The position numbers and the translations under genes are program-made. Below the pieces are notes generated by a model. It was not told the DNA's origin. It saw nothing but the letters and a program-made list of their open reading frames with translations, and did not search any database. Positions 34,375-47,800 of a stretch of 64,000 nucleotides of DNA are shown piece after piece (within the stretch, counting starts at the first letter, position 1; each line of letters starts with the position of its first letter). Source of the stretch: Parasediminibacterium sp046546515 (GTDB taxonomy: Bacteria; Bacteroidota; Bacteroidia; Chitinophagales; Chitinophagaceae); NCBI RefSeq assembly GCF_046546515.1, contig NZ_JBKHKJ010000016.1, positions 1 through 64,000 of the forward strand, in the 5' to 3' direction.

Positions 34375-35340
34375 ATGTACACAATTGCAGAGAGCCTGTT
34401 GGCCGGGCATCAAATGCTTACCCTCACCCACATACCAAGCGGCAACTATGCTTCCATTATAGTGGGTTATGGAGGTGCTATCAATTCGTTTGTGGTTAAT
34501 GGGAAACATATTTTAACAAGTGCAAGCAATGCAGATGAATTTGAAAAAATAACTAAAAATTCGTTTGCTGGCGCACAATTGTTCCCCTTTGTAAACAGGG
34601 TAAAGAATGCCACCTTTACTATTGATGGGCAAGCCTATTCTTTGCCAATGAACGATGGCGGTGGGTTGCCACATTGCCTGCATGGCTTGGTCTATAACCA
34701 AACGTTTACCATCGTAGAACGCAACGAGCAAGAAGGCATTTTAAAATTGGAATATCATTTTGCAAAAAAAATTGGCTCGTTCCCTTTTGAGTATTTATTG
34801 GAAGTTACCTATACATTGGATGAGCATAGCTTGCAGGTAGATACCGTCATAACCAATCTAGGCGGCACGATAGCCCCCATTGGATATGGCTGGCATCCTT
34901 ATATAGCAGTTGATGGGAAAATTGATGATTGCAAGTTGCAATTGCCCGCAACGAAATATTATACAACTGATGAACAGTTGATACCTACAGGAGAAACAAA
35001 CACCCTTTTTGATTTTGTAGAACCAAGCCCTATTGGCCATTTGGAACTGAACCAATGTTTTGAAATGCGCACAACCGGAACGGAGCATAGCACAATGCTT
35101 GAAGATGGGGACGGCACTTGCATACAGCTTATTCAAAATGGGTTTGCCTACACACAATACTATATACCCCCCGACAGGAAAAGTATTGCTATAGAACCGC
35201 AGACTTCTATTCCAGACGCATTGAACAATGGAATAGGCTTGTTACAGATGCAACCCAACCAAGCAATGGAGTTTTCATTTAAAATAATTGTGTCAAGGAG
35301 CCACAAAGGCACGAAGGCACAAAGAGGCACAAAGGTTTAA
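34375..35340 (+). CDS. Aldose 1-epimerase (mutarotase)
   Basis: A 321-residue mutarotase of the galactose mutarotase-like superfamily. Catalytic residues are visible: His103 (CLHGL), His174 (GWHPY) and the general base Glu274 (IEPQTS). It interconverts alpha and beta anomers of a hexose. The last 13 or so residues (SHKGTKAQRGTKV) are encoded by the GGCAC/ACAAAG repeat, whose tandem units run through the stop codon; this tail is not part of the fold. It lies between the sugar porter and the DUF5107 gene, all on the plus strand. Confidence 0.9.
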   Translation: MYTIAESLLAGHQMLTLTHIPSGNYASIIVGYGGAINSFVVNGKHILTSASNADEFEKITKNSFAGAQLFPFVNRVKNATFTIDGQAYSLPMNDGGGLPHCLHGLVYNQTFTIVERNEQEGILKLEYHFAKKIGSFPFEYLLEVTYTLDEHSLQVDTVITNLGGTIAPIGYGWHPYIAVDGKIDDCKLQLPATKYYTTDEQLIPTGETNTLFDFVEPSPIGHLELNQCFEMRTTGTEHSTMLEDGDGTCIQLIQNGFAYTQYYIPPDRKSIAIEPQTSIPDALNNGIGLLQMQPNQAMEFSFKIIVSRSHKGTKAQRGTKV

Positions 35341-35418
35341 AAAAAAGAAAAAACAAAGCAACTATGCCTTTCTTTTTTTCTTGGTGCTACTTCGAGTCTT
35401 TGTGCCTTTGTTGCTAAA
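35297..35418. repeat. Diverged inverted-repeat element reaching into the epimerase 3' end
   Basis: AGCCACAAAGGCACGAAG (from 35300) and the inverted CTTTGTGCCTTTGTTGCT (to 35416) form imperfect arms around about 80 bp. The left arm codes for the C-terminal tail of the epimerase. This is the same family as 18462-18571. Confidence 0.6.
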
Positions 35419-35459
35419 TAAAAAAATAATAGTTTCATAAAAATAAATATTATAATCTA

Positions 35460-38400
35460 ATGAGTACCGTAAAAGCATGGGTAGAAGCCGTAACCATCCC
35501 CACTTATAGCATTGGCAAGGCAGAGAAAAACCCTATTTTTTTAGAGAAACGTGTATATCAAGGCAGTAGCGGTGCGGTGTACCCACACCCTGTGGTAGAA
35601 AAGATTTTGGATGAAAAGAAAGACCAAGTTTACCAAGCAGTTTATATAGAGAATGAATACTTGAAAATAATGGTATTGCCCGAACTGGGCGGCCGGATAC
35701 AGATGGCTTTCGACAAAGTTAGGCAACGCCATTTTGTGTATTATAACCAAGTAATAAAACCAGCATTGGTGGGCTTGACAGGGCCATGGATTTCGGGAGG
35801 AATTGAATTTAACTGGCCACAGCACCATCGCCCCAGCACCTACAGCCCGGTTGATTTTACAATTGAAGAAAATGAAGATGGCAGCAAAACGGTATGGGTA
35901 AACGAAGTGGAGCAAATGTTCCGTACCAAGGGCATGGCTGGCTTTACGTTGTACCCCGGCAAGGCATATCTAGAAATTAAAGGAAAACTGTTCAACCGCA
36001 GCTTGTTTCCCCAGACATTTTTATGGTGGGCCAACCCGGCGGTAAAAGTAAACGACCACTACCAGTCCGTTTTTCCGCCAGATGTTTATGCCGTTTTCGA
36101 CCATGGCAAAAGGGATGTATCCTCGTTCCCCATTGCCACAGGCAATTATTACAAAGTAGATTATGCCCCTGGGACAGATATTTCCCGCTATAAAAACATC
36201 CCTGTCCCTACTTCCTACATGGCCATACAATCGAAATATGATTTTATGGGCGGTTATGAACACGATACCGAGGCGGGCCTCTTGCACGTAGCCAACCACC
36301 ATGTTTCGCCGGGTAAAAAACAATGGACATGGGGGCATAGCGATTTTGGGCAAGCATGGGATAGGAACCTGACTGATGAAGACGGTCCCTACATTGAATT
36401 GATGATAGGCATGTTTACCGACAACCAGCCCGACTTTTCGTGGATACAACCCAATGAGGAAAAAACTTTTGAGCAATACTTTATGCCCTACGCAAAATTG
36501 GGGATGGTAAAAAATGCCACGAAGGAAGCAATGCTTAATTGGGTGGTAGAAGGCAACACAATTAAACTATTGGTATATGCCACGGGTGTTTATAACAATG
36601 CCAGCATTGCTTTATACCATAAAGGCACTTTGACTTTTGAAGAAAAAGCCAATCTATCACCCGAAAATGCTTTTGAAAAAGAAATAACCTTTGAAAATAT
36701 TGATGAAACGCACATAAAATTGGTGGTATCAGATGCAATGGGTACAATTTTGGTAGCTTACCTGCCTGAAACAAAAACTGAAACAACCATTCCCCAAGCG
36801 GCAACCCCAGCCAAATACCCAGCCGATATTGAAAGCATTGAAGAACTATACCTCAACGGCTTACATATAGAGCAGTACCGACATGCAACTTTCGTGGCAA
36901 CCGATTATTACTTGGAGGCATTGCGCCGAGAACCCAACGATAGCAGGAATAACAATGCCATGGGGCTATGGCTGTTGCGAAAGGGCAAATTTGCGGAGGC
37001 TGAACCTTATTTCAGGAGGGCTATTAAAACCATTACTTCCAGAAACCCCAACCCAGCAGATGGGGAGGCATTGTACAATTTGGGTTATGTATTGTTCCTG
37101 CAAGGCAGGTTAGACGAAGCCTTTGAGGCCTTGTACAAAGCCACCTGGAACAGTGCTTGGCAAGATAGTAGCTATCTGGCCTTGGCGAGGATTGCTTCCA
37201 AAAAAGAAAATTTTGGCGAAGCATTGGCGTTAATTGATAAATCATTAATACGCAATTGGCATAGTCATACGGCAAGGCATTTAAAAGTGGCTTTGTTACG
37301 CAAGGCCAACCAGCCAACTGTTGCCCTGCAATTAATTAAAGATTCATTGGCAATAGACCCGTTTAACTATGGGTGCCTTTATGAGGAATTTCTGATTACA
37401 AATGACGATATTGTACTTGCTAAACTCACATCGCTTTTAGGTGGCCGGGTGCAAACCTATATTGAATACGCATTTGATTATGCCCACGCAGGGTTTTATC
37501 AGCAAGCCATTGACTTTTTGCAACTGTATATCAATAATGAGGCATCGGTTTACCCAATGGCATATTACTATATTGGTTGGTTTGCTTCTTTATTGCAAAA
37601 TGAAGCACAGGTATCAGCCAATTTCAAATTGGCATCTTTTGCAAATTCTGATTATTGTTTTCCACACCGGATAGAAGATGTATTGGTGCTACAAGCAGCA
37701 ATAAAGGCCAATCCGGGCGATGCAAAAGCATTGTATTATCTAGGTAATTTTTGGTACGATAAACGCCAATACACCGAAGCAATTGAATGCTGGGAACAAT
37801 CAAAAGCGATTGACGGCAATTTCCCTACGGTGCATAGGAATCTTTGCTTGGCCTATTTCAACAAAACAAAAGAACCACAAAAAGCATTATCCGAAATGGA
37901 AACAGCTTTTGCCTTAGACAGCAGCGATGCAAGGGTATTGATGGAGCTAGACCAATTGTATAAAATATTAAATTACCCAGTTGAAAAAAGGCTGGCATTC
38001 TTGAAAAACCACACTAAGCAAGTGATGGAACGGGACGATTTGTATCTGGAAAAAATAGCCTTGCTGAACCAATTAGGCGAATATGGGCAAGCAAAAGCAT
38101 TGATTGAAAAAAGGATATTCCACCCTTGGGAAGGTGGCGAGGGGAAGGTAGTAGCACAATTTCTACTGGCTCATATTGAATTGGCGAAACAAGCGTATTC
38201 AGAGGGAAACAATGACAAGGCCTTATCCTATTTGTCGGCCACTGACCAATACCCACACAACCTTGGCGAAGGGAAATTATATGGCACGCAGGAAAATGAC
38301 ATCTATTACCTGAAAGGGCTTTTGCATGAGCAAATGGGCGAACCAGAAAATGCGGCACATTTTTACAAGTTGGCAACCGTGGGCATCAGCGAACCTGTAC

Positions 38401-38768
38401 AAGCCATTTTTTACAACGACCCCCAGCCAGACAAAATATTCTACCAGGGGTTGGCATGGTTAAAACTGGGCGAAAAGGCAAAAGCCGACAGTATTTTTGA
38501 AAACTTGGTACAATTTGGGGAGCAGCATTTAAACGATGAGATTAAGATTGATTACTTCGCCGTTTCTTTACCCGACCTATTGGTATTTGATGTGGACCTG
38601 AACGATAAAAACCGCATCCATTGCTATTATTTAATGGGCTTGGGCAAATTGGGGCTTGGGCTTGTGGAAGAAGCACAAGCGTTGTTCCAGCAGGTATTGG
38701 AAAGGAACGTAAACCACAACGGTGCTAAAGTACAATCAGGCTACCCAAATAATGGAATTAAACCTTGA
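35460..38768 (+). CDS. DUF5107 domain protein with TPR repeats
   Basis: An 1102-residue protein without a signal peptide, so probably cytoplasmic. Residues about 15-330 form the DUF5107 domain, a mutarotase-like beta-sandwich (KIMVLPELGGRIQMAFDK, then GPWISGGIEFNWPQHHRPST). From about 450 to the end the sequence is a series of tetratricopeptide repeats (GLWLLRKGKFAEAEPYFRRA, NLGYVLFLQGRLDEAFEAL, LGNFWYDKRQYTEAIECWEQ). Proteins of this build occur near sugar catabolic genes, often next to a sugar:H+ symporter, but their activity is unproven. Here they follow a mutarotase and a hexose porter, which suggests sugar recognition or processing. Confidence 0.88.
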   Translation: MSTVKAWVEAVTIPTYSIGKAEKNPIFLEKRVYQGSSGAVYPHPVVEKILDEKKDQVYQAVYIENEYLKIMVLPELGGRIQMAFDKVRQRHFVYYNQVIKPALVGLTGPWISGGIEFNWPQHHRPSTYSPVDFTIEENEDGSKTVWVNEVEQMFRTKGMAGFTLYPGKAYLEIKGKLFNRSLFPQTFLWWANPAVKVNDHYQSVFPPDVYAVFDHGKRDVSSFPIATGNYYKVDYAPGTDISRYKNIPVPTSYMAIQSKYDFMGGYEHDTEAGLLHVANHHVSPGKKQWTWGHSDFGQAWDRNLTDEDGPYIELMIGMFTDNQPDFSWIQPNEEKTFEQYFMPYAKLGMVKNATKEAMLNWVVEGNTIKLLVYATGVYNNASIALYHKGTLTFEEKANLSPENAFEKEITFENIDETHIKLVVSDAMGTILVAYLPETKTETTIPQAATPAKYPADIESIEELYLNGLHIEQYRHATFVATDYYLEALRREPNDSRNNNAMGLWLLRKGKFAEAEPYFRRAIKTITSRNPNPADGEALYNLGYVLFLQGRLDEAFEALYKATWNSAWQDSSYLALARIASKKENFGEALALIDKSLIRNWHSHTARHLKVALLRKANQPTVALQLIKDSLAIDPFNYGCLYEEFLITNDDIVLAKLTSLLGGRVQTYIEYAFDYAHAGFYQQAIDFLQLYINNEASVYPMAYYYIGWFASLLQNEAQVSANFKLASFANSDYCFPHRIEDVLVLQAAIKANPGDAKALYYLGNFWYDKRQYTEAIECWEQSKAIDGNFPTVHRNLCLAYFNKTKEPQKALSEMETAFALDSSDARVLMELDQLYKILNYPVEKRLAFLKNHTKQVMERDDLYLEKIALLNQLGEYGQAKALIEKRIFHPWEGGEGKVVAQFLLAHIELAKQAYSEGNNDKALSYLSATDQYPHNLGEGKLYGTQENDIYYLKGLLHEQMGEPENAAHFYKLATVGISEPVQAIFYNDPQPDKIFYQGLAWLKLGEKAKADSIFENLVQFGEQHLNDEIKIDYFAVSLPDLLVFDVDLNDKNRIHCYYLMGLGKLGLGLVEEAQALFQQVLERNVNHNGAKVQSGYPNNGIKP

Positions 38769-38876
38769 TTTTGCGTTAGTAGTCACCACATTGGCTATGA
38801 TTTTTTGCCAGAAAGGCAAAAAATCACGAAGAAGTATATTTGAGCACGTGTGTTATTGTGGCGAAATATTAAACCC

Positions 38877-41800
38877 CTACTCCACCACAAAAGTTGCGTT
38901 GCTTATATGTTTCCCATCTTTTAGTATTGCTATCTGGTAAGTTCCTGCTGCGGGTTTTGTTTTGTCTAGATATATTGTGTGTACAGTTTTATGGCCTGCA
39001 TGGTCAATGCCTTTTTTCAAAATCGCTTGCCCGAGCATACTGTACACTACTACTGTGTAAGCACCTGCTTCCATGCCTGAGAAATACAGGTTCAACTGGT
39101 TGCTTGTTACTACAGAGGGGTATAGTTTTACATATATATTGTTTACTGCACTATTTTCTACCAATACGGTATTGCTATACACAATACTGCCATTTGTACT
39201 TATAGCTTTTATGCGGTAGTAGTTGGTGCCGCTTGCTGGTGCAGGGTCCATGGCTGTATAAGCGGTTTTACCAATTGCCTTTACCGAAACAATACTGCTA
39301 TACACTGCCCCGTCTGTGCTATGTTCTACTGCATAGCTGGCTATGCTAGCCTCGTTTGCTACGGCCCAGTTTAATACTGTTGCCCCATTTGTCAGCTTTC
39401 CCGACAGGCTTGTAAAAGTGGTGGGCAATGCCGTTGCTTGGTTTACTATTAATTCAAACCGCCCCTTGCCTTTGCTGTTGGTATCGGCTGTAACGGTGAA
39501 ATCATAAATAGGGTTCAGGGTAATGTCTTGTTCTGTGCCTACCAGCTTGTCTTTTAATAACAGACTGCCAGCAGCAAAACCTGTCAACTGCTTGAAACGC
39601 AAGCGGAAACTGCCCGTTTGCGTGCTTGTTATGAGTAGCGTTACAGTATCTTGCACCAAGCCAAATGGGCGAGTGGAAATGGCCAATGAATAATTGGGTT
39701 TACTGCTTGCCAGCGTTTGGCTGCCACTGCTAAGCGATTCTGCGTCCCAGTTGGGGGTATAATCCTTGCTGCCTTGGTTATTATAGCGTACTGCTATTTC
39801 ATCTAGCAGGGTATCTGTGGTTGAGTATAGCCCCATCCTGATTATTTGCTCATTGCTTGTGCCAAAATAATTGAAGTTGGGTATGGTGGAGTCTATCTTA
39901 TGTGTCTCCCTAAAAGTAATGGATGTGCCTGTTTTGTTGGCTTCCACAAAGAAAGCCTGCCCAATGGCAATGAAATCGCCTTTTGTGTCATCATATCCTG
40001 CCGCGGCATTGGTAACCAACCCATTGGAATAAGTAGTATAGTTGCCATTGCCATAATGGCTGTATGTCCACATCTTGTTGTTGATAGCTGGGTTTGTAGC
40101 TTGGAAAGCGGTAAACCGCATCTGGCATGGGTAAGGGTTGGCCAATAATGAATAAAGGTAATTTGCAGTGTCGTTTAGTGCTACTGTAACTGGCCCTTGC
40201 GTCAAAAGCCCTGTGGCACTTAGCACCACGCTCACTGGTGCTGCTGGGGTATAACTGTTTAATTGGTCCGCACAGCTACCCACTTTCCTGTCGCCCCTTA
40301 TGTTCATCGAATACCCCGTGCCTGGGGAAAGCAGCGTGGCATTGGTATTGGACACAGAAACCCACCTGCTGCCATTTACTGCCACTGCTTGGCAGGTGTA
40401 CATGCTTGGCTTGTTGCTTTGTGTTTTGTCGAAGCCGTTGCTGTTGAACTGGCTGCCGCCCGTACCACAGACAGTACCGCCTGTGCCTGCACCTGTAATA
40501 TAGATTTGTTGCTGCCATGCGCTGTCTAACCTTTGTGTTACAGAACTGCCTATAAAACTCGACTTGCGCATTGTTTTAGCAGGGATGTACAGCTGCTGGG
40601 TAACTTTACCGGTAATATAGCCCCCATTAACCCCTCCTTGCGCTACCCTTGCTGTGCCAGTGGCAGCATTGGAAACAAGCGTGAGGTTGCCACCCGATGC
40701 CAAAATACCAGCAGTAGGCTTTACAAGGTTTATCACATTCAGCCCATTGCCCAAGGCAACCGTGCCGCTACTATTTACAATCAAGGTATCCAATACATTG
40801 GTGTCGCCGGGCGAGGTTTGATCAAAATATAAAGTGCCTGTACCCAACATAGCTAACCCAGATGTGGCAGATCCAGTTATAGCACCTGTTCCTGAAACAG
40901 TGCCATTCACAGTAAGGTTGTACCCGTTCAGGTTTAAACCAGACGAAAGGGCAAGGTTGTTCACCGATAAATTAGTGGTTAGCATTGGGGTAGTGCCACT
41001 AATAGTTACGTTGGTAGAAGCGGTTGGCACTACACCGCCACACCAGTTTGACGGGTTGTTGGCATCGCCGCCCGTTACCCCTATATAAGTACCTGCCACG
41101 CAGCTTGGGTAAATGGCATCTGTATTGCCAATTACGTACAAATTAGTGCCGCTAGCCGCAATGATTTGCGACGTTGCGGTTACGTTATATGGATTTGTAC
41201 CTGCTGGTAAGCCTACGCTGGTTTTGGTATAGGCAGTTGTATAATTGCCGACCTCGCAGTTAGCATTTGTGGAAAAAGCACTTGCCTTGTCAGTGCCATT
41301 AAACTGATAGGTAATATCGGCCGTGTTGCTACCACTGCCACCCGTAACAGACCATTGCAGCTTTACTATTTTAGAGGTGTCTGCCACTGCATTGCTAATG
41401 GCTGTTTGTACCCCCACACTAATATTGGGGCTGCCTGCGGTATTGGTCAAGGTTAATGGCGCATAAGAACTTGCTGTGCCTATGGGGAACAAACTTGCAA
41501 CCGTGCCCAACTTGTTCCTAATAAGCCTGCCTGTGCCATTTACATACACATAACTGGTTAAAGTGGTGTCTATTACAGCAGAACCCGAATCGAGGGTAAG
41601 GTTATAATTACCCAAAACCAACTTGCCAACAACCAATGTAAGCGCGCCGTTTTTAGCAGTAGTTAAATTGGATGGTAGAAGGATATTCCCATTGTTGCCA
41701 ATGGTAAGTTTTTTTACCGCAGCCACCGTGGGCAGTTCGCTATGGATACCTATTGTATCTACCACCGTGCCTGTATAGCTGGCATTTACCGTAGTGTTTG

Positions 41801-44800
41801 CAGTGGTAGTAGGTATTTGTGCCAATGCTTGCCTGCCTGTGCCAGTTTTGTTGCAAATGATGCTGGCACCATCTACCAAACTTAAATTGCTGCCGTTTGC
41901 AAAAACATAAGAGGCGGCAGTAGTAGCATTTAAAGCAAGGGAATTGGTTACAGATACCGCTTGGCTTAATGTAGGTGCTGCATTCGTTACCGATAAAATA
42001 CCAATGCTGGCCGGACTAAAAGTAGATGCTGGGATAGTGGTAGCAGCTACCAATGCAATGCCTGCCGTATTGTTGCTGGCATCTATCACCCCTGTACCCA
42101 AAGTAATGCTGGTGGGCAAAGTAACTGTTGCGCCGGGTGCTATGGTAAGTATGCCTGCGGTGTTTGTAAGGCCAGACAATTTCACATCGTTGCCAATGGT
42201 GCAGCCGCCCGTAATATTGTTCAGCAAGGCAGGCGCATTGGTAGTGCCACGGGTAGTGGTATCAAAATAAACAGTGCCAACAGAAGCAGTAGCATTAATG
42301 TACAGGTTGCCAGCCCCTGCGGCAGCCGTGCTGATGCTATTGGCAGGGTTCATGGATACCGTGCAAGCAGTTGCCGAAGTATATCCACCCAATTGGAGCG
42401 TGTTTGAAGCAACCTCGCCTACTACTATCTTGCCCGAAGTATTACTTGCTGTAAAGGTTAGCCCATTGTTTACCGTAACTGACCTGCTGGTTCCAGGTGC
42501 AATAGCTACTTTATTATTTGGCGTAGTATTGGCCAGCTCTAAATAATTGGTTACCATATTATGCGCCCCCAGTGCAATGTATTTTTTAGACGTAGTAGCG
42601 GCTATGGAACAGGCAATTACAGCAGGGGTGCCACTGGTACCACTAAGCCCCGTACTGGTTACCACAAAACTGGTTGGCAGGTTGGCTACGGTATAGCCAG
42701 TGCCGTATTCTGTAAGGGAAATGGAAGACACAGCACCACTGCTGTTTGTATTAAACGTTCCAGCAGCAGCAACGCCGCCGTTGGGGTTCAGTATCGTAAA
42801 AGGGGTATTGGTTTGATTAACCGTATAGCCAGAACCACCGGAAGATAGTGTAACTGCATATATAATAGACTGAGTAGATGTACCCGTCATAGATAGCTTG
42901 CCACCTGTAGAGGCGGTTATGTAAAACACATTGTTGCCAGCAGTATTGTAGTTTACAACATTGCCGCCCAATGTAAGTGTATTTGTTCCTAGGCTCAATG
43001 TGCCGCCGCCGTTCCTGTCCATCCGCAAATCGTTGGCAACGGTGAAATTCCCGCTTGCGTTGATGGTAGAATTGGTTAGTCTCAAGTTGCCTAGTGTTAC
43101 ATTCCCACCAATGCTAGTATTGGAGGCTGTCATTTTCAACTGCCCATAACCCGTATGCACGCCAGAGGCAGTGCCTGTTACATTGCCTGAAACAGAAATG
43201 GTATTGCCACCATCGTTTAGCGTGCCTGACGTTAAAGTTAGGCTAACAGTATTTACGGCATTGCCCAAAGTAGCACCGCCCGCTGTCAGCGTTAACCCAG
43301 ACAATGAATTGGTAGTGCCGGGTGTTGTTTGGTCAAAATAAATAGTGCCAACAGGGGCGGTTGCATTAATCACCACATTACCTGCATTCGCTGCATAAGC
43401 ACTAAAACTATTGCCGGGGTTCATGGATACGGTAGTGGCAATACTGCCATTACCTATGGTGAAATTGTTGCTGCTATATTCACCCACCCCAATTTTGCCA
43501 GAGGTATTGCCAGCCGTGAAGCTGAGGGCATTGGTAACAATGGCAGACCTGAAATTAGAAGGGCCTACCGCCATGATATTGTTAGCAGCTGTATTGGCTA
43601 GTTCCAGGTTATAGAATTGCACATTGTGGTTGCCAACGGCCAGGTATTTTTTTGCAGTGGTAGCAGCAATGGTACAGGTAATTACCCCGCCAGTGCCACC
43701 GCCGCCCGTAAAACTAGTAGGTGCGGTAGTGTAGCCAGTACCAAATTCTGTAATGGTAACCCCAGTTATTGCACCGCTGGTAACAGCTATGGTGGCAGTA
43801 GCTGCCACACCGCCATTAGGGTTGGCAAATGTGATGGTGCTTCCATTGGTATAGCCCGACCCACCCGAGCTTACCGCCATGGTCATAATACCAGATTGCG
43901 TGGAAGTACCTGTCATGGAAATTTTACCCGTGTTAGACATAGTAACTACATTGCCGCTATTGTTGAAAATGTTCCCCCCAATGGTGATGGTGGTATTGAC
44001 ACCCATATTAAAAATAGTACCATTAGGCCGATAAACCCGCAAATCGTTGCTGATGGCAAAACTGCCGTTGACTATGATGCTATTGCTATTCACTAGGAAT
44101 AAGTTGCCAAGGGTTACGCCCGAATCAATAGACGTGATACTTGGTAGTTCTATCCTTCCAAAGCCAGTATGCGTGCCATTGCCTGTGATATTGCCAAGCA
44201 ACGAAATAACATTGCCCCCGTCGTTCATCGTGCCATTCAATGCCAGTTCTACATTGATGGTTAGTTTGGCATTATTAGTCGAAAAATTTACCGTGGGGCT
44301 ATTTTGGAACATCAGCTTCGCAATGGTTTCTGTGGCCATATTGCTTACGGTTACAGTACCTGTGCCACCAGAACCATTGATGTTGTTGCCATCAAACAAA
44401 AGCGTATCGCTTGCAGATACATTGTTGCGTGAAGGATTCCAGTTGGTGGCGCTAGTATAGCTGCCACTAGTACCACCCTTCCATGTATAGGTTTGTGGGA
44501 TGATGGACAAGACCAATGTTGCTGCACTATCGCAACCCGATTCATTGGTTAAGTGATAGGTATAAGTACCGGGTAGGTAATAAGTTGTCCCATTAAATGT
44601 ATAGCCCGAGCCATAAAATACACCCACATTGGTAGTAGAACTGGTTTTGGACAAAATGGTGATGGTTGTATTGGGGCTATTGGCTGTACTGGCTGTTTGG
44701 CAGGCATTGTTTGCCGTCATTTGACAAACAATTATATCGCCATTATTCAATGTTGTATCGGTATAGGTTGTGCCGCCGCTGCCAACATTGCTGCCATTCT

Positions 44801-47800
44801 TTTTCCATTGGTACACAGGTGCAGTTCCGCCATTAATGGGTGTAGCCGTAAAGGTTACGGATGTGCCAGCACAAATAGTGGTGGCTGGGCTTGCCGCAAC
44901 ACTTACACTCGGGGTAACCGATGCGGGGTACACAATGGTATCATAGCCCGTCATGGTTGTGGAGCAACCGCCTGATGCAGTTGCTATCACAGTATAAGTA
45001 CCCGCAGTTGTTAGCGAACCAAAACCAATAGCTGCCCCGGTACCTGCAATCGGGCTGCCTTGGTTGGTGCCATTATTTTGAAGCTGGTAATTGACCGTTG
45101 ATTGTGAACCAGAAAGCCCTATCGGGAATGCCGTCCCGGCTGTGCAGCTACTGCCCCCGCCCGTTAGGCTAAACAAAGTAGGCCCCACACATTCCGCAAA
45201 CAATACATTGCCCAATACCGTGCGTGAGGAAATGGTTTCACTTTGCGTACCCGCTGTTGCTGCTACACCTGTTGACCAGGAACTACTGTAGATGCTGCCT
45301 AGCAAACTGCTGGTATTAGTACCAGCTATAGAATCTGCACTGATATAATTAAACGTCCCATTATAATTGGTAAATGCCAATGTATTGGCATTTACCAATG
45401 TCCAATAACGGTTAAGGTATTTTGATTTGCTTAACGGAAAAGAAGCATAATGCGGCTCTGCAGTAGCAGGGGTGGTAGTGGAAACCAATAAATCGCCCGC
45501 CGTGGTTACGCTTGCAAAAGTTAGGCTTACGGGTGTATAATTGCCTGTATCCCCAATTTCAAAACTGCGGGCTACGTTTGTGCCAGTAGCTACGTTCTTG
45601 CGCAAATAGCCATTTACCCACCCATTTGTACGGGTTACAGAACCAGCAGTGGCCATTATCAAATTGTTACTGCCTGTTGCAACCTTGCCATTTGTAAGCG
45701 TAAGCACACCATTTACCGTAAGGTTGGTGCCTAATATAGCAGCACCGGAGGGTAAGTTTACCATTAGGTTATTTACATTCAGGTTGCTTGTAAAAGGTAT
45801 ATTACCCGTGATTCCTGTTCCCAACAAGCTGAGGCTTGATGTAGTACTGCCCTGCAAAAAGCCGTTGCCCCTGATAGTATGTGCCTTCCCTGTATTTCCT
45901 AGGGTTAAGGTATTGCCATTTAAATTCAAAATATCTGTTGCGGAAGTGAGCGTAGTAGTGTCTGCTACTTTTACAGCCGCGCTAAGCGTAACCGTTTTGT
46001 TGCCGCTTAATGCCAAAGTGCTAATGGTAGGCACTGCATCTAAGAAAGAGAAACTCAAATTGCTGTTCGTGGCAGTGGCATTGGCAGATAAGGTGAGGGT
46101 TACATTGCCATCATAGGCAGTAACGGTTGTACTGCCTGGTATGCCTGTGCCTGTTATTGTTTGCCCTACCGCAATGTTGCTATTGGCGGTGTTTAGCGTT
46201 ACCGTGTTGCTGCCACTGGTAACCCCGCCATAGGCATTTGTTTTTATGGAACTGAAACTACCAATGGTTTGTGCAGATGAACTATTGAAACCATAATTAG
46301 TACCGGAATAAATATTCCTTGTACTAGCACCCAGTAAAGCGGGGAAAGTACCTGTAGCGGCAGTGGTAACCGTGCCAGCGAAAGGGGCTACGGTAAAAGT
46401 ACCTGTGTAGCTTGTAGCAGTAACCGATGCAGGGGAAATGCCCATTTGCGTGCTACTAATTTGGGTAATAACGGTATTAGGGAATAAAAGCCCAGCAGTA
46501 CTGAAAGTAACAGGCATCCCAATCGCAATATTGTTAACGGCACTATAGGCGGCTATATTGTTGGTATTATTCGTATTTAAAGTACCCGTGAAATTAAACC
46601 CATTGCTGGAAAGCACATTCAAAGTGCCACCGGAAAAACTATAGCTGCCCATGTTTAGCGTGCCTGCCACTGCAAAGTATTTGCCCATGCCTATGTTGGA
46701 GCCAAGGTTAATTGTTTTGCCAGTTGCTACCGTCCACAATATATTGCTATTGGCGGTGGACGTGTTGGGCAGCGTTAACGAGGATGTACTGGAAGCACCA
46801 GGGTATAGTAAAATATTCACACCTCCCGCATTAGTACCCCAATTGCCTGGGTTTACAAATGTGCCACCTCCCGCAACCGTAAAATCACCCCCCACCTGCA
46901 TGCCATGTGTACGAAGCGTTGTAGCTATGGAAAAACCAAAAGCCCCCCCGTTTAACAGGAAATTACCTGCACAGCTTATATTGGTTTGGGCATTGCCGCC
47001 AGAGGCATACACATCGCCCGTAAACGTTACGGTGCCTGGCACTAGGGTAACAGTGCCACTATTGTATGCCAATTGGGAAATGCTAAGGGTACTGCCAGAA
47101 ATGGCGGTAATGGTAGTGCCATAAGGAATATTGGCTCCGCCAATTTTCATGCCTGTTGATAATCCTGCCGTGGAAGAAACAGAACTAATCTGGTTGCTTC
47201 CACTTGTAGTAGTCCCAGTAAAAGTAGTGCCCGCAAACAATGGCAATGCCGTTCCATTTGCACCGCTTGCGTTAGTGGTAATGGTAATGGTACTGCCAGA
47301 AGGCGTGCCGTTCACCGTAACCCCATTGGCAATGCCCGCACCTGCCACACCCATGCCAGTACTAATGCCTGAAATGGTAGAAGCGTTGGCAATGGTCGTA
47401 GAAGAAGTATTCCCATTGCTATAAAACCCAGAGCTAAGAAAGTAGCCGCCAGAAACAGTCATGTTGCCCCCAACACTTAGATAACCCATGTCGCCATTGC
47501 CACACCAATCAAATAAAGTAAAATAACCCCCCGTTTGCTGGTAATTGCCGGAAACAATCAGGGCGTATGGACTGCCATACGATCCCGTAGTAACTTGCGA
47601 AACAGCAAACCTACCCCCTTGAATGTAGAAATTCCCTTTCACCGAATCACTAATGGCACCTGTGGAAACCAGTTTAAAAACATTGGTGCCGCCACCCGTT
47701 TGGGCAATGGTTAAATCGCCGTTTACTATCAAGGTGCCACCTTGCACCCAACTGCCATTCAGGTTAGCTACATTAATTTTTAGGTTACCCCATCCGCTAG

